Below, piece by piece: positions 59,369 through 64,000 of a DNA stretch of 64,000 nt. The DNA comes from Fibrobacter sp. UWH6 (lineage in GTDB: Bacteria > Fibrobacterota > Fibrobacteria > Fibrobacterales > Fibrobacteraceae). A program made the position numbers and the translations under genes. Location of the stretch: contig NZ_FRAX01000001.1 in NCBI RefSeq assembly GCF_900142465.1, positions 186,001-250,000 of the forward strand, in the 5' to 3' direction. A model generated the notes under the pieces. It had not been told where the DNA came from and ran no database searches. It worked only from the letters and a program-made list of their open reading frames with translations. Positions within the stretch are counted from its first letter, which is position 1. Every line of letters starts with the position of its first letter.

Positions 59369-61144
59369 TTATTTGGCGGGCTTGATTCCCCAAAGAGCCT
59401 TGACGCCTGCTGCAATCACCAGAATCTGGGGCGGAGCGTAGGGGTTTTCTTCGCTGGGGAAGTTGGTCCAGTGCTTTGTGGAGAATTGGTAGTACTGGGT
59501 CGGGCGGTACATAACCGGCAGGGCGGGAATGGTCTCCATAAAGATTTTGTTCAATTCTCTGTATGCCTCGGTCAGTTCCTTTTCGTCGGTCATTGCAGGA
59601 ATAGCGCTGATTAACTTGTCTGCATCGGCATTCTTGTAACGACCCTGGTTGGCGAAGGCTTCTTCTCCCACAGGCTTGTAAGAAACGCTACCCATAATCT
59701 GGTCGAATCGGTTCCAGGGGGAAGCTGCGGACATTTCTGCTGTCTGGGTCTTCATGGCCAGGTCGAAGGTTCCGAGACGGAGGTCCTTGTCCCAAGTGCT
59801 GTAGTCCACAAACTTTTCTTCTGCAGACAGACCCAGTTCCTTGAGGGATTCCACGGAAACCTTGATGACGTCTTCCCAGTCGGTCCAGCCTTGGGGGCAT
59901 TCGATAGTGAAGTTTCTAAGGGGCTGACCGCTCTTGTCCAGTAACTTGCCGGAGTCGTCCCAGCTGTAACCAGCTTCTGCGAGAATGGCCTTGGCTTTTT
60001 CGATATCGTAGTAGTAACCGTACTTGTCGGCGTCTTCCTTGAAGAAATACTTAGATTCGGTGCCGAAAGGCAGGATGAAACCGGGCTGAACGGCGGGGGT
60101 ATAGTTGGAAACTGCCCTGGACTTGATCTTTTCAAAGTTGATGGCGTGCATCATGGCACGGCGAAGTGCAACGTCGTTAAACGGAGCGCTTTGCTGCTGG
60201 ATAAGGAGGGTAGTGATGGACCCGGGCTGGTGATACGGTTCGTTTCTGCTCCAGGCACGGATGCTATCGCGGGCCTTATCCCAAATGCGCGGCAGGAACA
60301 CAGACGAGATGTCCAGGTTGCCCTTGGTCATGGCGCTGTTGAAATGATTGTTGCCGTTGTAGAGGGAATGTATGATATAGCGAGGCGTGGGCTTCTGGTT
60401 GTTATACTTGGCGTTGCCCCAATAGTTGTCATTACGTTCCAGGACAATCTGGTCGGGAGAGTAGGCCTTCAGATTGTACGGTCCGGAAACAACAGGTTGA
60501 TCATCATTCTTGAACTCGGTAATCTTGGCCATATCATAATCCTTGCCGGATTTAGCCGAGTTGATCAGAGGTTCGAATACGGACTTGGGAAGAATGGAGG
60601 TTTCCGCAATGGCGTTCAAGATGATGAGCGGGTTCTTGTTCTTGCCGAAGTGGAAGGTCACATTGTTCTTATCGTCTGCGGTAATCTTGCTCAGGAAGTT
60701 CCAGTTGCCGTGTCTAGGAGTGGGCAGCAGGGAGTCGATGCGGAACGTGAAGAGCACGTCATCGACTGTAACCGGTGTACCGTCGCTCCACTTGGCCCTG
60801 GGGTCCAGGTGAACAGAAATGGAATTTTCGCTGCTCTTATAGCTGTCGGCAAGCATGGCTTCCAGTTCGCCGCTAAGCTGGTTATAGGCTAGAAGGGCCT
60901 CGTAGGAAAGTCTGCAGTTTCCGTCAATCGGGAAGTTGGGGTCGTAATCCAGCGGATTGAAGGTGGACGGGGGGGCCCAGTCAAAGCCGCCGATATAGAG
61001 CGTTTCGCTGCGGGGGTATTCTGAGGATTCTGTTTCTACGACTTCATTCTTGTCTTCATTGCAGGCCACCAAACCGACCGCGGCGATTGCCATGATCGTT
61101 TTTGCGAATGCAGAGAAAACGCTAGTTTTTAAAAGTTTGCTCAT
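59369..61144 (-). CDS. ABC-transporter substrate-binding lipoprotein (family 5, peptide type)
   Basis: 591 residues. Signal with lipobox VGLVAC (Cys ~29). The SBP_bac_5 fold is recognisable by LYIGGFDWAPPSTFNPLDYD, the cluster LDPRAKWSDGTPVTVDDVLF, VSGPYNLKAYSPDQIVLERN and DVALRRAMMHAINFEKI. It binds oligopeptides, nickel chelates or small oligosaccharides in the periplasm; in plant-fibre degraders related proteins bind cello-oligosaccharides. No permease or ATPase gene adjoins it, so its transporter partners are elsewhere. GGAAG precedes the ATG. Confidence 0.92.
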   Translation of the reverse strand: MSKLLKTSVFSAFAKTIMAIAAVGLVACNEDKNEVVETESSEYPRSETLYIGGFDWAPPSTFNPLDYDPNFPIDGNCRLSYEALLAYNQLSGELEAMLADSYKSSENSISVHLDPRAKWSDGTPVTVDDVLFTFRIDSLLPTPRHGNWNFLSKITADDKNNVTFHFGKNKNPLIILNAIAETSILPKSVFEPLINSAKSGKDYDMAKITEFKNDDQPVVSGPYNLKAYSPDQIVLERNDNYWGNAKYNNQKPTPRYIIHSLYNGNNHFNSAMTKGNLDISSVFLPRIWDKARDSIRAWSRNEPYHQPGSITTLLIQQQSAPFNDVALRRAMMHAINFEKIKSRAVSNYTPAVQPGFILPFGTESKYFFKEDADKYGYYYDIEKAKAILAEAGYSWDDSGKLLDKSGQPLRNFTIECPQGWTDWEDVIKVSVESLKELGLSAEEKFVDYSTWDKDLRLGTFDLAMKTQTAEMSAASPWNRFDQIMGSVSYKPVGEEAFANQGRYKNADADKLISAIPAMTDEKELTEAYRELNKIFMETIPALPVMYRPTQYYQFSTKHWTNFPSEENPYAPPQILVIAAGVKALWGIKPAK

Positions 61145-61262
61145 CTTCCAATGCCCATAAGAAATATTCGTTAGAAATTTAGTGAGTTTTTTATGAAAAA
61201 GTTATCAAATTTTGTTTACAAGTCCTAAAATTTGGGCTATTTAGAGGATGTTTCTAAAAAAT

Positions 61263-63785
61263 TTACAGAGAAAAACCGTATAATATGCGTTTCGGGGAGG
61301 CGCTGAACAGGGTTTGATTCATGACAAACGGGGTTCCTGCACCTCCGGGGGTATTGAATTTTCGGATGAATTTCCCGTCATTTAACGAAATAGAAACAAT
61401 TTCATTTCCCTGGTCGATCCATATTTCTCCATCTTTGACAAATGGGGTCGTGAAAATGGAGTTTTCACCCTTGTATTTCCATATGGGTGCGCCCTCCTTG
61501 GAATAAAGCATTAGAGTCTGGTCTGACAAACCTATAATCAGTTTGCTTTCATCATTATGTCTTATCGATTGTAGCGAAACGATAGGGGCTTCCACCAAAA
61601 TTTGGACAGGCTGTTTTTCTCCTTGATGGGGGTTGAAAAGGATCAGCTTATTGTTGCTAGAGGCTATTGCCATTATTGAATCGGCGGTGACCATATGGGA
61701 AACAGGTCCCTGGATCCGTCTGGAGAATCCACTGATGATTTGCCCCGATGCGTCATCCAACGCGTTGAACTCGCCTTCCAGATTGCAGGTGTATAGGTAA
61801 TTGTGATCCTTAACGGCAAAGAAGGGGGTGGAATAAATCTTTCTTGACCAGGCCAGCTTATTGTCGGGTTTCATTGCCTTGAGAATAAATCCGTTCCATG
61901 TAGTAATGTATGTTGCCTGGTCGAGAATCTTGGCTTCGAAGGCTTTCCCGGGAAGCTGGATGTTTGTGGGTACAGACTCCTTACTGAACTCGAAAAAGTT
62001 GACTGTATAGCCGGAGGCAACCACTAGGTTCCTATCATCGCTTGCGATGACAGGTGTATTTTCAAGATGGCTGATTTTCTTAGACCACTTCAGCTCCCCG
62101 TTTTCGGTGTTGATGCAGAATAGTCTATCGGCTGCAGGATCTATCGTAAATAGGTCCTTCTTGTTGCCGAAAAGTTGGGGGTAGCGGGTTTTCGGTGAAA
62201 TCGGAAGCAGGTTGATGTGTTTTGCTCCAATGGATTTCCCGTACTGGCTCAGAATAAGGTTTGTAGCGCGAGGATTGCTGGCCGAAAGTCGTACTGCTTC
62301 TGACCAGGCTTTTTGCTTTTCCTTATTGCTGCTCTTCTTGTTTTCGAGGTAGAGGGCTTTTAGGAACCAACCTTCTGCGTTGCCGGGTTCCAGGCTGAAT
62401 AGAGTGTCTAGCACGGGGGCCAGGGAATCCCACATGCCCCTTTCGTAAAGGCCGATGGCCTTGTTTGCGAATACTTCGGAACGAAGAATTTTCTTACCGT
62501 AGTAACGGGGTTGAATGGGGTACAGTTTTCGTTCGCCAAAGTAAAGGAAGATTCCGTCTTCAGTATGGACGGGGGGTGCGTCAATCGGGGTGGTGAAGCT
62601 AAAATTCCAAAGAGGGTACAACAAAGTGTCTACGGCTGTAATTGTACCTTCTTCGCTGAATAATCCTAAGGTTCCCTTGGCGAGGGGATAAATCTTGGTT
62701 GCGTCACTACGGATTGACGCCCGGGTGAAGCCGCTTAATTGGTCAAAAAGGGAAACCTTGCCTGAAGCTTCCAGTACGACAATGTTGCGTTCAAAGCTGA
62801 ACATGGACTCCACGTTGTTAATGGAGGTTTTCCAAATGGGATTGTTTCCTTTTTTGGGTACGTAACAATAAAGGTTTCCGTTTGAAACGAGGAATAGCAA
62901 GTCCCTACTGATGATAGTCTGCTTAATAACGTCAAATTGGGCTATGCTGATGTTTTCATTTCCGGTTTCGGAAGACACAAAATGAAGCGCATTGTCGGCG
63001 CAGTTGAGTATGAAATCGTTTGTCGGTTTGTAGAAGCCTTCAATAGTGCAGTTTGAGTATTTTTCAGCGATGTTGGCAACAATACCTTTTTTATTGATAA
63101 TGTACAGTTGCGTATTGGTTTGAATGATGGCGTGATTGTCAAGGAACAGGTAGTCTGTTGCCTTGGCTATGCCGTAGCTGACTTGAGGCACGCTTGCGTG
63201 GAATTTCTGAAAATGCAGGCTGTCTCCATCTGCGGATTGATACCAAATACCCTTGCCGGTAATAAATAGTATCTGAGAGGCGCCGGGCAGTGTTGTCGGA
63301 ATAGGGATTATCTTCCCGTTGTCTATTCTGCCAACCGTTTCGTCCTGGAATAGACAGTAAGTTGGCCCCTCTCCAAAAAACCTCTTGATGCGGGTTCTTA
63401 AGTTGATTGGGGTGAGTAGGAAACTTTCAATCTGTTTGCTGGTGGCCGCATCACGTTCGGCTAGCCAATAAGATTTAGTTGTTTCGTTGGTTCTTGATAG
63501 ACTTTGCTTGTAATAGAAGTTCGACGAGGAATTGTTTCCGGACAATTCCTGGATTTTTCCCAAATAGAAGTAGGCGGATTCCTGATCTTCCTGATCACCT
63601 TCTGCGGCTACATTTTCCAATATGCGGATAGCTTCCGTCACGTCCCCTTTCATTTCAAACATGTAAACGGCTTCTTGTATCAAGCTTTCCATTTTACTTG
63701 CATGAGAAAAGACACTTAAGGTCAGTATGACCATAAGCTGCAGGATGAGTGCGGAACCGGCAAATTGTTTGAATCTATTCAACAT
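61263..63785 (-). CDS. Exported TPR / PQQ-type beta-propeller protein
   Basis: 840 residues. A signal peptide (~29) is followed by a short TPR-like helical part (MESLIQEAVYMFEMKGDVTE, AYFYLGKIQELSGNNSSS) and then many repeats of the WD/PQQ type, for example GELKWSKKISHLENTPVIAS, KLAWSRKIYSTPFFAVKDHN and GAPIWKYKGENSIFTTPFV. A second TPR segment (AIGLYERGMWDSLAPVLD...) sits near residue 450. It probably forms two propellers and may scaffold an envelope complex. It starts 11 bases inside the end of the response regulator gene, so it could be part of that signalling operon. Confidence 0.82.
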   Translation of the reverse strand: MLNRFKQFAGSALILQLMVILTLSVFSHASKMESLIQEAVYMFEMKGDVTEAIRILENVAAEGDQEDQESAYFYLGKIQELSGNNSSSNFYYKQSLSRTNETTKSYWLAERDAATSKQIESFLLTPINLRTRIKRFFGEGPTYCLFQDETVGRIDNGKIIPIPTTLPGASQILFITGKGIWYQSADGDSLHFQKFHASVPQVSYGIAKATDYLFLDNHAIIQTNTQLYIINKKGIVANIAEKYSNCTIEGFYKPTNDFILNCADNALHFVSSETGNENISIAQFDVIKQTIISRDLLFLVSNGNLYCYVPKKGNNPIWKTSINNVESMFSFERNIVVLEASGKVSLFDQLSGFTRASIRSDATKIYPLAKGTLGLFSEEGTITAVDTLLYPLWNFSFTTPIDAPPVHTEDGIFLYFGERKLYPIQPRYYGKKILRSEVFANKAIGLYERGMWDSLAPVLDTLFSLEPGNAEGWFLKALYLENKKSSNKEKQKAWSEAVRLSASNPRATNLILSQYGKSIGAKHINLLPISPKTRYPQLFGNKKDLFTIDPAADRLFCINTENGELKWSKKISHLENTPVIASDDRNLVVASGYTVNFFEFSKESVPTNIQLPGKAFEAKILDQATYITTWNGFILKAMKPDNKLAWSRKIYSTPFFAVKDHNYLYTCNLEGEFNALDDASGQIISGFSRRIQGPVSHMVTADSIMAIASSNNKLILFNPHQGEKQPVQILVEAPIVSLQSIRHNDESKLIIGLSDQTLMLYSKEGAPIWKYKGENSIFTTPFVKDGEIWIDQGNEIVSISLNDGKFIRKFNTPGGAGTPFVMNQTLFSASPKRILYGFSL

Positions 63786-64000
63786 CGAACTTGTAGCCTG
63801 CTCCTCGAACAGAAATTATGATTCTGGGGTCTGTCATGTCGTCTTCGATTTTCTTACGCAGGTTTCCAATATGGTTGTCGATCGTTCTTGTAGATGGCAT
63901 GTTCTCATCTGTATAACCCCAGATGTCCTTGAGTAGGTCTTCTCGTTCAACAACTTCACCACGGTGCATCCAGAAATATTTGATAATCTGGTATTCCCTG
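63775..64000 (-). CDS. OmpR-family response regulator, C-terminal DNA-binding part
   Basis: Cut by the window edge; about 75 residues are visible. The winged helix shows REYQIIKYFWMHRGEVVERE, LLKDIWGY, STRTIDNHIGNLRKKIED (recognition helix) and the wing RGAGYKF at the very end, just as in PhoB/OmpR regulators. The receiver domain and the usual histidine kinase lie outside the window. It overlaps the propeller gene by 11 bases. Confidence 0.95.
   Translation of the reverse strand, partial: REYQIIKYFWMHRGEVVEREDLLKDIWGYTDENMPSTRTIDNHIGNLRKKIEDDMTDPRIIISVRGAGYKFDVE

Noticed and set aside
1-64000. CRISPR array, tRNA or rRNA genes, prophage
   Set aside because: No regularly spaced repeats, no cloverleaf-like segments with conserved TTC-loop sequence, and no phage structural genes were found on either strand.

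Overview
The window looks like chromosome from a Fibrobacter-type bacterium. The main sign is three or four proteins with the 'Fibrobacter succinogenes major paralogous' (FISUMP) domain. Supporting signs are Gram-negative envelope genes (lpxB, an outer-membrane barrel protein, SBP and FISUMP lipoproteins), a probable type IX secretion cargo, and codon usage of about 50% GC in the housekeeping genes. No rRNA, tRNA, CRISPR array or complete prophage was seen.

Layout. 1-1115: end of an M16 peptidase. 1.2-5.9 kb: valS whose last ~0.7 kb exists twice; between the copies lies a ~1.15-kb AT-rich insert with a structured non-coding segment, an HNH homing-type endonuclease gene and palindromic repeats. 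5.9-16.1 kb: an accessory island with a decayed mqsRA pair, an intact RelE/HigB-like toxin-antitoxin pair between direct repeats, a three-gene SIR2 operon, a FISUMP gene whose 3' end carries the adenine-specific substitution signature of a diversity-generating retroelement (DGR) with an Avd-like gene and a template-like repeat but no reverse transcriptase, two facing gene remnants, and two FISUMP lipoprotein genes sharing an almost identical 134-bp module. 16.1-19.6 kb: mutT, der, plsY, gpsA. 19.7-23.6 kb (minus): gmd, rmd, a glycosyltransferase and a flippase-like membrane protein. 23.7-30.6 kb: dnaE, lpxB and convergent mutL. 30.7-34.6 kb: a large unknown protein, a 0.6-kb hairpin-rich gap with a candidate small RNA, a frameshifted membrane-protein gene and thrC. 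34.7-40.4 kb: envelope lipoprotein and barrel pair, a DUF4912 protein and a GH57 branching enzyme. 40.4-44.4 kb (minus): SRPBCC-like protein, UbiD decarboxylase, metallopeptidase. 44.4-49.0 kb: flippase and three glycosyltransferases. 49.0-56.4 kb (minus): primase-helicase fusion, glycosyltransferase, Dabb protein and two LTA-synthase-like enzymes. 56.4-58.4 kb: ruvC and two cell-wall peptidases. 58.4-64 kb (minus): pssA, an ABC substrate-binding lipoprotein, a beta-propeller protein and the end of an OmpR-type regulator.

How the parts work together. Most of the window is envelope building (GDP-deoxyhexose sugars, glycan transfer and flipping, lipid A, phospholipids) interleaved with DNA replication and repair (dnaE, mutL, ruvC, mutT, primase-helicase). 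Three regions stand out. The DGR-like cassette (10.7-12.5 kb) would need a reverse transcriptase supplied from elsewhere. The HNH element appears to have brought its own valS 3' end. The SIR2 operon resembles NAD-depleting defence systems, with two unrecognised partner proteins.
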